From assembly GCA_017417215.1 (NCBI GenBank), contig JAFPZP010000044.1, positions 1 through 58,662 of the forward strand: a DNA stretch of 58,662 nucleotides. Reading direction: 5' to 3'. The notes under the pieces are model-generated. The model was given only the letters and a program-made list of their open reading frames with translations, made no database searches and was not told the DNA's origin. Made by a program: the position numbers and the translations under genes. This stretch comes from Candidatus Rifleibacteriota bacterium (GTDB lineage: Bacteria; Muiribacteriota; Ozemobacteria; Ozemobacterales; Ozemobacteraceae). Below, piece after piece: positions 42,215 to 52,540 of the stretch; position 1 is the stretch's first letter; each line of letters begins with the position of its first letter.

Positions 42215-42382
42215 TCTAAAGCCCCTCTTTGAGGAGGGGGGTCTGCCAAAGGCAGACAGGGTGGTGACCTAACCATAGTAAATTCTAGTTCTTTGGAAAA
42301 TATATACGCATACGCTAAACAAAGTTAACACTAGCTCGGTCACCCTCTCTTTAATTCTCTCCCTCAAGGGAGAGCTTTAAGA
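42215..42382. mobile_element. MITE-like element with imperfect terminal inverted repeats
   Basis: About 165 bp. Left end TTCTAAAGCCCCTCTTTGAGG...AGGGTGGTGACC; right end, read on the other strand, TTCTTAAAGCTCTCCCTTGAGG...AGAGGGTGACCG. Each end also has its own hairpin (CCCCTCTTTGAGGAGGGG; CTCTCCCTCAAGGGAGAG) and the left end a TCTGCC/GGCAGA stem. No ORF inside. GC content is well above its surroundings. Such elements are mobilised in trans. Confidence 0.7.
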
Positions 42383-42410
42383 AAACCTCATCTAATGAAA
42401 AAGTAACTAA

Positions 42411-44492
<2,082 letters not shown>

Positions 44493-44497
44493 TTATC

Positions 44498-45346
44498 ATG
44501 AAATCATGTTTTATAACATCAGTCATAATTTTTATTGTTGGTTCCCTTTGTCTATTGTTAGCTGATTGGGGTAGTTTTTCAATTAGTGTAAACGGATCTA
44601 ATTTTATTGATTTAGTATGTTTAGCTATTTTTATTTTTATAGTTTGTTTTATTTGTACTTTTAAACATTGGAATAAAGCAGCAAGAAAAAATATTATAAC
44701 CTGTATTGTAGTTTACTGTTGTTTAAACGTTTTTATAGTATGGTCCAATTTCGGCATTATGTGTATAAGAAGAGATAGAGAAGGAGCGAGACGGAAAGTT
44801 TGTTGGTCGAATATACGAATAATATCTGGTGCTGTAGAAATGTATAATATGGATAATAGTGTAATGATGGAAAATCTGGATCTCAAGAAATTGTATAATG
44901 ATGGTTATATTAAGGAAGAGTTTACTTTCCCTTCTGATAACTGCTATTATACTAGTATAGATAATTTAACTGGTAATGGATTTGTTTGTTGTTCTGAACA
45001 TTTTAGCCCAAATACCGAATTGGGTTATAGCGGGTATAGTATTCTATATGATAATCTGAATAAAGATAATTATAAAAATTATCTTGGTAAATATTGTGAT
45101 ATTACTTTTGAAGAGTTTAAAGAACTTCGTGATAAATTTTTTAAAGAGAAGGAAAAAATTAGTCAAAGTAATAATTTTAATGAACAAAAGAATTATGTTA
45201 TTGAGCAAAATAAAATAATAAGAGCTAATAAGCCATTTCTTGAACGAGCAAGACTTCATTTTAAAGAGAACAAATCTACATATATAAATATCTTTTATCC
45301 CTTTATTGTATTGTTTTTCCCTTATTTGCTACATCCTCTTATATAA
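44498..45346 (+). CDS. Membrane protein with pseudopilin-like segment (282 aa)
   Basis: Three N-terminal hydrophobic helices (about residues 3-25, 33-52, 62-85), then CWSNIRIISGAVEMYNMDNSVMM with FPSDNCYYTS, which resembles the 'N-x-R-x-I-x-GAVEMYxMD' stretch after the helix in type II secretion/type IV pseudopilins. A Lys-rich helical part and a final hydrophobic helix follow. ATG 44498 starts 6 bases after the TGT fusion stop; the longer TTG frame would overlap it. Function unknown. Confidence 0.6.
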   Translation: MKSCFITSVIIFIVGSLCLLLADWGSFSISVNGSNFIDLVCLAIFIFIVCFICTFKHWNKAARKNIITCIVVYCCLNVFIVWSNFGIMCIRRDREGARRKVCWSNIRIISGAVEMYNMDNSVMMENLDLKKLYNDGYIKEEFTFPSDNCYYTSIDNLTGNGFVCCSEHFSPNTELGYSGYSILYDNLNKDNYKNYLGKYCDITFEEFKELRDKFFKEKEKISQSNNFNEQKNYVIEQNKIIRANKPFLERARLHFKENKSTYINIFYPFIVLFFPYLLHPLI

Positions 45347-45368
45347 GGTTTATGATTCTTTCTATAAT

Positions 45369-45408
45369 AAAGAAGAACTGCCGCCATGAATGGCGGCAGT
45401 TCTTCTTT
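45369..45408. terminator. Bidirectional terminator
   Basis: 17-bp perfect stem AAAGAAGAACTGCCGCC / GGCGGCAGTTCTTCTTT with a 6-base loop between convergent genes. Confidence 0.93.
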
Positions 45409-45421
45409 AAAAGTTAATCCT

Positions 45422-46474
45422 TTAATTCAACTCATATTGAACTGAAATCTTTACCCAAGTTTCTTGTGGCGTACCATTATTAAGAACAGGAGTGAATACC
45501 CATCGTCTAAGTGCCTGTGCACCATTGATAGCAAGCTTTGGGTCTACTGTTGAACTCATAGTTACAACATCTCCGACCGTTCCGCTTGGCTGAATCAAAA
45601 CTCTATAAACTGCACTTCCATGAACGCCTTGTTTCCTAGCCCAGTCAGGATAATCTGGCTGAACTTTAGTTATGATAGTAGGAGCAACAAAGTTTTCGTT
45701 ATTTCCGCCAAAGGCTTCAATTGAACCAACTTCGAAAAGTCCGTTGCCTTTGCTTCCGCTAGCTGAACCGATAGTTGGTGATGAAACATCATCTGGTGAA
45801 GCAAACATCATAGAATCATCAAGCATTGAATCTGGGATCAGCATAGAATCTTCGGAAAGTGTATTTGGCTTCCCTGCTGAATCTAAGACAGGATTAGGCT
45901 GTCCAAGACCAGTGCTCAAGTCGCTAACGTCTTCAAATAAAGGAGCATTATGAGTTGGCTTTACTGGAGCATTATCATTAGTAGGCATACTAATTACTGA
46001 AGGCAGATTTGTCTGAGCTGGCTTGACTGCTACTACTGGAACTGCTGCCTTAGCTGTTTCTACTACTGCTTTTTTTACAGGTTCTTTTGCCTTAGCTTTA
46101 GCCGTTACAGTTGGAGCCTTTTTAACATTAGGTTTAGCTGTAGGTTTTTGAGCAGCTTTCTTAACTGGCTTAGCACTTGCTTTTGGAGTAGGTGCCTTAG
46201 CCGGAGCGGCAGTTTTGGGTTTCACCACTTTGTTGGTTTTCCCTTCAGCTTTCTTGCTTCCGGTATCTTTCTTTATATCTGCTATTGCACCAGCTTTTGG
46301 CTTATCAATTTGTGCTACCAGAGTGACTGGCATTACTTCAGGTTTTTTCTGAGGTATGGTTTTAAAGCACATTAATATTGAAATAGAAAAGAGTATCAGA
46401 AGATGAATGATTATAGAAAGCTCATATTCATTCATTTCTTTTGCTTCAGTTTTTGCAATACTTAGTTTTCTCAT
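45422..46474 (-). CDS. tonB: TonB energy-transducing protein
   Basis: 350 aa. N-terminal membrane helix (about residues 19-40, ELSIIIHLLILFSISILMCF), a long Ala/Lys/Pro-rich periplasm-spanning region (about 60-165), an Asp/Ser-rich stretch and the C-terminal TonB domain: IITKVQPDYPDWARKQGVHGSAVYRVLIQPSGTVGDV...ALRRWVFTPV. Carries proton-motive energy from ExbB/ExbD to outer-membrane receptors. Starts on the exbD stop (TAATG). Third gene of exbB-exbD-tonB. Confidence 0.93.
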   Translation of the reverse strand: MRKLSIAKTEAKEMNEYELSIIIHLLILFSISILMCFKTIPQKKPEVMPVTLVAQIDKPKAGAIADIKKDTGSKKAEGKTNKVVKPKTAAPAKAPTPKASAKPVKKAAQKPTAKPNVKKAPTVTAKAKAKEPVKKAVVETAKAAVPVVAVKPAQTNLPSVISMPTNDNAPVKPTHNAPLFEDVSDLSTGLGQPNPVLDSAGKPNTLSEDSMLIPDSMLDDSMMFASPDDVSSPTIGSASGSKGNGLFEVGSIEAFGGNNENFVAPTIITKVQPDYPDWARKQGVHGSAVYRVLIQPSGTVGDVVTMSSTVDPKLAINGAQALRRWVFTPVLNNGTPQETWVKISVQYELN

Positions 46475-46884
46475 TATTTTTCTGGTTTTGTGGCAAGGCC
46501 AACGTTTATGGCACCTGAAATTCTAATTTGGTCGAGAACTTTAATAACATTTCCATAATTAGTGCCTTCATCAGCTTCAACCATTACTGGTCTATCTGGG
46601 GAAGAGGCAACCCATTTCTTTATCTGTTCATCAAGTTCTTTAACATCGACAGCTTTACCAGCTATAAATACATTACCAGTCTTGGTTACCTGAACAGTCA
46701 TATTATCTTTTTCCATTGAAACTGATGCTGATGCTTTAGGAACATTAACTGGCAGTTTCTTTTCATTAGCAGCAAAAGAGCTGGTTATCATGAAGAAGAA
46801 AACGAGCAAAAGAACAACGTCTATAAGATTAGTTACAACAATCTGAGGTTGTGTTTTTTTCCTTTTAGGCAGCAGCTTCTTCAA
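46474..46884 (-). CDS. exbD: ExbD/TolR biopolymer transport protein
   Basis: One N-terminal helix (IVVTNLIDVVLLLVFFFMITSSF) with the conserved Asp, then the periplasmic ExbD domain (VQVTKTGNVFIAGKAVDVKELDEQIKKW...VMVEADEGTNYGNVIKVLDQIR). I choose TTG 46884 because GGAGGGG lies 7-8 bases upstream; the ATG at 46902 would add six residues and has no ribosome site. It overlaps the exbB end by 20 bases. Part of the TonB motor complex. Confidence 0.9.
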   Translation of the reverse strand: MKKLLPKRKKTQPQIVVTNLIDVVLLLVFFFMITSSFAANEKKLPVNVPKASASVSMEKDNMTVQVTKTGNVFIAGKAVDVKELDEQIKKWVASSPDRPVMVEADEGTNYGNVIKVLDQIRISGAINVGLATKPEK

Positions 46885-47509
46885 GATTCCCCTCCAAAGC
46901 ATTTACTTGGTTTGCAAGGTCTAATGAATGAGTTTCTACCTGTTCGATAAAATCATTGCTTTTGGCTTCACACCAGTTGTGAGCAACAAGTGCGGGAATA
47001 CCTACTAAAAGACCAGCTGCTGTAGTATAGAGGGCTTCTGAAATACCTCCTGCAAGAGCAGTTGGGTCGCCTATTCCTACATTAGAAATAACACTAAAAG
47101 CTGAAATCATACCGGTTACTGTTCCAGTAAGACCAAGAAGAGGAGTGACAGAAGCTATTGTAGAAAGTTTGCTAACATGACGGTCGTATTTTTTTACCTG
47201 AATCATTGCTTCATGACGCATTACATCAAGTAGATCTTCTTTTTTATAATCTAGATGGTCTATTCCTGCGGCGATTACATTGGCTAAGGGTGAAGCGTCT
47301 TCGCGGCAAATTCTCATTGCATCAGTAAAGTGATGAGTATTGATTGCAGCTCTAACTCTTTTCATCAGGTTATTGCCGTTAACATTGTTTCTGGAATAGA
47401 ATCTTATTCTTTCTATAAGTATTGCTAGGGCGACTACAGAACAGAACATGATTAAATACATGACTGGTCCGCCGTTTACAAAAATATCTACTATAAAGAA
47501 TTGTTTCAT
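46865..47509 (-). CDS. exbB: ExbB/TolQ/MotA-family proton channel protein
   Basis: 214 aa with three membrane helices: GGPVMYLIMFCSVVALAILIERI near the N-terminus, then ASVTPLLGLTGTVTGMISAF and ALYTTAAGLLVGIPALVAHN, the conserved MotA/ExbB helices. Start ATG 47509 is fixed by AGGAGG 6 bases before it; the ATG at 47560 has none. First gene of the TonB operon. Confidence 0.93.
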   Translation of the reverse strand: MKQFFIVDIFVNGGPVMYLIMFCSVVALAILIERIRFYSRNNVNGNNLMKRVRAAINTHHFTDAMRICREDASPLANVIAAGIDHLDYKKEDLLDVMRHEAMIQVKKYDRHVSKLSTIASVTPLLGLTGTVTGMISAFSVISNVGIGDPTALAGGISEALYTTAAGLLVGIPALVAHNWCEAKSNDFIEQVETHSLDLANQVNALEGNLEEAAA

Positions 47510-47621
47510 AATGCCTCCTGAAACATATTTATATTTTTTTCTTATCATCATTATCGGCATAAAAATACTTAGTAATTAGGGGTGGAATAGTCTGTACATA
47601 TAAGCTTTGAAATATTTTTCT

Positions 47622-47649
47622 TTGAATAATTGGGTTTTGAATATATACT
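47622..47649 (+). promoter_or_regulatory. Likely promoter of the 245-aa exported protein gene
   Basis: TTGAAT, 16-bp spacer, TATACT, about 35 bases before ATG 47684. Confidence 0.5.
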
Positions 47650-47683
47650 TACTTCTTACTAGAAATTTAAAAGGATAATTTTT

Positions 47684-48421
47684 ATGAAAAATCGTTTTTA
47701 TTTATTTTTGTTTATGCTATTAGGTATAAATTCTTCTCTTTTTGCGTTTAGTAATAGCTACTTTTCTGTTTCAGATAAAGGTTGGACAGTACATAAGAAA
47801 TCCGATAAAGTTATATCCTTCGTTTTAAAAGATTATACTCCTGATGAAGAAGATGTAACAGGTATTACGCCTACTATTAATATAAACATCGAAGAAGATC
47901 CTGAAAAACACTACGTTGCAAAATTTGATAATAAAGAATTAAAGACTTTTAGCGATACATTAAAGACCCATGCTTTTAAAGATTATTTGGAAGAAGCTAA
48001 AAGAGGTTCTAGGCAGTATTTGGAACAAGCTTATAAAAATGCACCTAGGAAACAAATAGACGAAATAATCGATAAATTATATGAAGAATCCGGAGTCACA
48101 TCAGAATCAATTGGAAAAGTAGGAGATTCTAAAGCATATAAAATTGATTTTAATATATCTAAAATGAAGTTTAGACGTTTTTTGGTTGTTTCTTTAAATA
48201 GACTTACAATTATTGAATTCTCTTTCCCTGATACTGTAGATATAGAATCTTTGAAAGAATATAAAGATTTTGTTTCAAGTTTTAAAAATAACGACAGTGC
48301 TCCAACACAGTTAAATGCATATATATATGGGTCTGTAGGCAAGAATCTTCTTAGATTACTATTCGTTACTGCTTTAGCAGCAGGGGTTGGAATTTATAAA
48401 AAGATAAAAGGTGTTGCTTGA
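47684..48421 (+). CDS. Exported protein of unknown function with C-terminal membrane helix (245 aa)
   Basis: Signal peptide (about 1-21, LFAFS), a beta-sheet-rich middle part and, at the end, a hydrophobic helix LLRLLFVTALAAGVGIYKKIK. The central segment (SKAYKIDFNISKMKFRRFLVVSLNRLTIIEFSFPD followed by a SLKEYKDFVSSFK helix) looks like the PsbP/DUF1795-type fold, which also ends with 'F..i..SF'. Lies between the TonB operon and the receptor gene but on the opposite strand. AAAGGAT serves as ribosome site. Confidence 0.65.
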   Translation: MKNRFYLFLFMLLGINSSLFAFSNSYFSVSDKGWTVHKKSDKVISFVLKDYTPDEEDVTGITPTININIEEDPEKHYVAKFDNKELKTFSDTLKTHAFKDYLEEAKRGSRQYLEQAYKNAPRKQIDEIIDKLYEESGVTSESIGKVGDSKAYKIDFNISKMKFRRFLVVSLNRLTIIEFSFPDTVDIESLKEYKDFVSSFKNNDSAPTQLNAYIYGSVGKNLLRLLFVTALAAGVGIYKKIKGVA

Positions 48422-48442
48422 TTATATTTATCTTTAATAAAT

Positions 48443-48480
48443 AAAAAAAAGAACTTACAATTGTGTAAGTTCTTTTTTTT
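48443..48480. terminator. Bidirectional terminator
   Basis: Stem AAAAAAAAGAACTTACA / TGTAAGTTCTTTTTTTT with a 3-base loop. Confidence 0.9.
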
Positions 48481-48493
48481 ATTCTATGCTTTA

Positions 48494-50134
48494 TTAGAAG
48501 TGCATTTCTATACCGCCAAGGGTGACTCTACCTTCTTCAGAAACATCATGTCTGATTTTTTTAGCTTCATCGTAAAGGTCTTTAATCTTACAATATGCGC
48601 TAAAACGATCGTTAATTTTATATTTAACTACCAGGTCTGAACGTGTGTAATCACTTATTCCTACTAACCCGAGAGGACCTCCATTCGTTCCTACATAAGC
48701 TTTTCGACCTGATTCAGCTCTTCTAGTAAAATCTAGCATAAGTTTATTCTTAGTGTAATTAAGTCCGACATCAAGGATTCTCTTGGGTTCATATGACAAT
48801 CTATTGCCATTTTCATCTTCTGGATTCTGTGAAGTAGCATGAATAGATAATGTAAAACCATCTTCAAATTTAAAATCGCCTCTGAGCGTTAACCCTTTGC
48901 GTTCAGCATCAGCATATCCAACTCTTGAACTGAGAATTCTGCGTCCGTCAAAATTATCTAAGTCGTAATATTCAATAGAATTGTCTTCTTTTTGAGAGAA
49001 GAGGTCAATACCAATACAGTCTCCATTATAGGTTCTATAGTCTACTGATGATTTTAAAGTCTTTTTCTTTGATGCTTTGAAATCAAGGTTTTTGGTGTCT
49101 ACATATCTATTAGGCAGAAAAATTCGTTCTAAGTTGTCATTTCCTAAGTCTTCTTCGTAACCGAGAGAAATTTTCCAAATTGTGTTGGGTTGGTAATTAA
49201 AATTTAAATAAGGTGAAAGTTTGTCTTCCCCTTTTAATTTCATTGCTTTTAAGCCGATTCCACCAGTTGCTTTACAGGAAAGTTCTTTTTCGATTCCGCC
49301 TGCTGCAACGGTTTTAGTAATTTTTACATTATTACCATAATCAGAATCTAATTTTTCATTTCTTATATCAATAGATGCTTTTGCACTTGTCTTGTCGTCA
49401 ATTCTATTTTTGTAGGTTCCACCGATTCTATAAGCATTTAAATCCTGTTTATCTTTGAAACCTACTTGATTTGACGTATCTCTGCCTAATGAGTCTATTG
49501 TTAAATAGCCTTTTACAAATGCTCCGTTCTCTAGTGTGGAGTCACTGTTTATCCAAATTCTTTTATTGTCATCGTCTATTTTGGCATTAGCATCTCGACC
49601 CTGTCTTATTGCCTGGTTTGTTCCTCTTAAAGCATGTTTTCTGTCTAAAATTTCAACTCCACCAGTTACTGTAGTAGTATCATCATTGGTAGAAGTTACT
49701 CTTGCTTTAAGACCAGTTCTTTCAGAGTCTACTGTAGATTTATAACCATCTTTGGAATGTCTCAAAATAACGAGGTCGGCACTATAATTATCGTTCTGGG
49801 TTTTCCCATTAACGATCATTTCACTGCTGCTACGATTACCAATACCAATGGCTGCAGAAAACTCATTCTTGTTTTCTCTGTGAATATTTTCTATTGTGGT
49901 TTTTTCTGAAACTGGTTGATATGATAATGATTCAATTTCAGGGGTTAAGTCAGGTAGAGGAATAGACTTGTCAGTCATGCCAAATGCTATTTCATTAGAA
50001 CTTTGTAAAATCTTGCTGCTTTGATCATCTTTGCCAACAACTTGAACGTTCCCCATATCATAAGTATCAGCAGCATAAAGGGCTGAGCTTATTCCACAAG
50101 CTAGAGCCAAAGCTAAAATTTTCTTATAATGCAT
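48494..50134 (-). CDS. Outer-membrane receptor-like barrel protein without plug domain (546 aa)
   Basis: Signal peptide MHYKKILALALACGISSALYA, then DTYDMGNVQVVGKDDQ, which resembles the TonB-box region of TonB-dependent receptors. No plug domain follows; from about residue 95 the protein is a series of amphipathic beta strands (NYSADLVILRHSKDG, TTVTGGVEILDRKH, YKNRIDDKTSAKASIDIRN and so on) ending GRVTLGGIEMHF with the terminal Phe of outer-membrane barrels. Proximity to exbB-exbD-tonB supports energised transport, substrate unknown. ATG 50134 has GGAGG 8 bases upstream; a TTG at 50149 is inside that site. Confidence 0.75.
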   Translation of the reverse strand: MHYKKILALALACGISSALYAADTYDMGNVQVVGKDDQSSKILQSSNEIAFGMTDKSIPLPDLTPEIESLSYQPVSEKTTIENIHRENKNEFSAAIGIGNRSSSEMIVNGKTQNDNYSADLVILRHSKDGYKSTVDSERTGLKARVTSTNDDTTTVTGGVEILDRKHALRGTNQAIRQGRDANAKIDDDNKRIWINSDSTLENGAFVKGYLTIDSLGRDTSNQVGFKDKQDLNAYRIGGTYKNRIDDKTSAKASIDIRNEKLDSDYGNNVKITKTVAAGGIEKELSCKATGGIGLKAMKLKGEDKLSPYLNFNYQPNTIWKISLGYEEDLGNDNLERIFLPNRYVDTKNLDFKASKKKTLKSSVDYRTYNGDCIGIDLFSQKEDNSIEYYDLDNFDGRRILSSRVGYADAERKGLTLRGDFKFEDGFTLSIHATSQNPEDENGNRLSYEPKRILDVGLNYTKNKLMLDFTRRAESGRKAYVGTNGGPLGLVGISDYTRSDLVVKYKINDRFSAYCKIKDLYDEAKKIRHDVSEEGRVTLGGIEMHF

Positions 50135-50452
50135 TCTGCATGCCTCCAAAATTTTTATCTTTTATTTTGAGTTATCGACCTTAAGTAATTTTTTGTTTAA
50201 TTTTGATTGTATTCAGTTGTTAATGTTTGGGGTAAATTATTATATAAAAGTTGGTTCGTTAGGGTGAAAGATTAGGCTGTAATTTGATTTTCTTGTCTCT
50301 TTTAACTTGTCTGCTATGTACATAATTTTCAAAAAAAATATTGCCAAGTATACTGTTTAAAAGTTAAAATGATGTTTGCATTTATTTATAAATGTTTATT
50401 AATGTTTGTTTATATCAAACTGTGACAAACAAAGTGGAAGGAGCTCCAAATC
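50135..50452. other. Divergent regulatory region between receptor gene and peptide transporter
   Basis: No ORF. Contains a TATACT with weak -35 (TTTTCA, 17 bp; 50326-50354), a palindrome CATTTATTTATAAATG (about 50378-50393) and an imperfect GTTTGT/ACAAAC inverted repeat (about 50404-50432), possible operators. The plus side ends in GGAAGGAG, the ribosome site of the transporter. Confidence 0.4.
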
Positions 50453-52540
50453 TTGAAGTCCAGTAGATTTCTTTTTGTAATGGTGCTTTCGCTAACAGCT
50501 TTTTCTTTTGAAGCTTATGCGCAGTCAAATGATGAACTCTTAAAAGAAATAAGAGAAATCAAGAATTCCGTTAAGGAAAATACCCAAGCAGTTAAAGAAC
50601 TTAACCAGCTTATTAAGAGCGGCAAGTTTGCCGTTGGAGGCGGAGGTTCAGCAGGACCAACTGAGGTTTCAGCAGAAAGTGTTGAAACGATGAGCCAGGC
50701 AGATAAAGATGCTTTGATTAAGTCTCTTAAATGGCAAACCAATGATAATATTACTGCTTTCGGAGATCCTAGAGCCAAAAAGGGTGGGGTTTTAAAATGC
50801 GTTGAAACTTCTTTCCCCCCAACTTTACGTATAACTGGTAAAAACTCAAATTCCTCTTTTAATAGTACTTTATCCGGTCTTTGTTATGAAACATTACTGG
50901 ACTTAGATCCTATAAGCTATGATTATGCTCCAAATCTGGCTAAAAGATGGGCTGTTGCCGATGACAAACAGACTTTCTTTTTTGAAATAGATGAACGTGC
51001 TAAGTGGTCAGACGGTAAGCCAGTTTGCTCTAATGACGTTATTCAAACTTGGAAACTTTATACTGACCCTGATATCGAAGACCCGTTCTCTGTTGATTTT
51101 TATGGCAAATATGAATGCCCGGTTGCTGTAACAGATAGAATAGTAATGGTAAAATCAAAACAGCTTAACTGGCGTGCTTTTATGTCTATAGGCTGCGGCA
51201 CTCAGATTCTTCCAGGTCATATCTTAGAAAAGATTGATGGTAAAAAGTATCTTGAAGAATATCAGTTCAAGATGATGGAAGGCAGTGGTCCTTACACTTA
51301 TGAAAGCTCTAAAGTTAACGAAGAAGTAGTATTGGTTCGCCGTGATGATTGGTGGCAGAAAGATTTCCCCAAAAATAAAGGTTATTATAATTTCGACAAA
51401 TTAGATTTCATATTTGTTACTGATGAAAACCTTAAAAATGAAAAATTCAAAAAAGGCGAATTAGACTGGATGATGGTTAATGTCGCCAGAGAATGGCATC
51501 AGGTCTTTGTTCCAGCTAAGATGACAGCTATCGCTAACGGTTGGATACAGCGCCGCAAGGTTTATACTCATAGACCAGTTGGTACTTCAGGCATTGCTTT
51601 TAATTTAAGAAAACCGCCTTTTGATGATATAAGAGTCCGCAAAGCTTTTGCTCATCTTTACAATCGTGAAAAGATGATGGATAAATTATTCTTTAATGAA
51701 TATGAATTCTTGGATTCTCATTATCCGAACTCACCTTATGAAAATCCAAACAATCCAAAAATGCGCTTTGATCCAGATAAAGCCGTTGAACTTCTTGAAG
51801 AAGCCGGTTGGTTACAGGCAAACCGCGATTCAGATGGTTGGCTTGTTAAAGATGGAAAACGCTTTGAATTGAATCTTAATCTTACTGATAAGGGTTCTGA
51901 AAGAATCTATACTATTTTCCAGGAAGACTTAAAGGATGTTGGTATTAAACTCAACCTTAAGCTTGTTACCTGGGCAACAGATATTAAGGAAGTTGGCGAA
52001 AGAAACTTCTTGATTTCTTCCAGAGCTTATACTGGTTTGACTTTTCCGAATCCTGAAAGTTCATTACATTCTAAATTTGCTGATAAACCAGATAACAACA
52101 ATATTTGGGGCTTCAAGAATGCTAGAGTTGATGAAATTTGTGATAAATACCCGCTTATGTTTGATGTAAATGATAGAATTGCTGCTATCAGAGAAATAGA
52201 TGGCATTATCTGTAATGAACACCTTTATGCATTAGGTTGGTATGCTGCTCATACAAGACTTCTCTATTGGGATAAATTTGGTATGCCTGACTACGTTCTT
52301 GCTAAGACAAGTGATGACAGTTCTATTCTTTCTACCTGGTGGTATGACCCAGATAAAGACAAAGAATTGACTGAAGCTAAAAAGAACGGTAAAAAGCTTC
52401 CTGTTGGCTGGTATCCAGAAGACAAATTAGAAGAAGTTAAGAAAAAAATCGCAAAAGGTGAAATTGTTGAACCAGGTAAGGAAAACATTAAATGGTGGGA
52501 CGAACATTATCCTAGAAATGGTGCAGAGGCAGTCAAATAA
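50453..52540 (+). CDS. Peptide ABC transporter substrate-binding protein (SBP_bac_5, YejA/OppA-like)
   Basis: Starts with TTG, fixed by GGAAGGAG 9 bases upstream. Signal peptide (cleavage near AYA-QS), a short coiled coil (DELLKEIREIKNSVKENTQAVKELNQ, about 24-55), a Gly-rich linker, then family 5 binding protein: GGVLKCVETSFPPTLR, CYETLLDLDPISYDYAPNLAKRW, WSDGKPVCSNDVIQTWKLYTDP, DKLDFIFVTDENLKNEKFKKGELDWM, FNLRKPPFDDIRVRKAFAHLYNREKM. The spacing and the FDxxxFxxxxxxNxxxxFxxGExD block are closer to YejA than to classic OppA. Periplasmic oligopeptide capture. 695 aa, longer than usual. First of five coupled genes. Confidence 0.88.
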   Translation: MKSSRFLFVMVLSLTAFSFEAYAQSNDELLKEIREIKNSVKENTQAVKELNQLIKSGKFAVGGGGSAGPTEVSAESVETMSQADKDALIKSLKWQTNDNITAFGDPRAKKGGVLKCVETSFPPTLRITGKNSNSSFNSTLSGLCYETLLDLDPISYDYAPNLAKRWAVADDKQTFFFEIDERAKWSDGKPVCSNDVIQTWKLYTDPDIEDPFSVDFYGKYECPVAVTDRIVMVKSKQLNWRAFMSIGCGTQILPGHILEKIDGKKYLEEYQFKMMEGSGPYTYESSKVNEEVVLVRRDDWWQKDFPKNKGYYNFDKLDFIFVTDENLKNEKFKKGELDWMMVNVAREWHQVFVPAKMTAIANGWIQRRKVYTHRPVGTSGIAFNLRKPPFDDIRVRKAFAHLYNREKMMDKLFFNEYEFLDSHYPNSPYENPNNPKMRFDPDKAVELLEEAGWLQANRDSDGWLVKDGKRFELNLNLTDKGSERIYTIFQEDLKDVGIKLNLKLVTWATDIKEVGERNFLISSRAYTGLTFPNPESSLHSKFADKPDNNNIWGFKNARVDEICDKYPLMFDVNDRIAAIREIDGIICNEHLYALGWYAAHTRLLYWDKFGMPDYVLAKTSDDSSILSTWWYDPDKDKELTEAKKNGKKLPVGWYPEDKLEEVKKKIAKGEIVEPGKENIKWWDEHYPRNGAEAVK

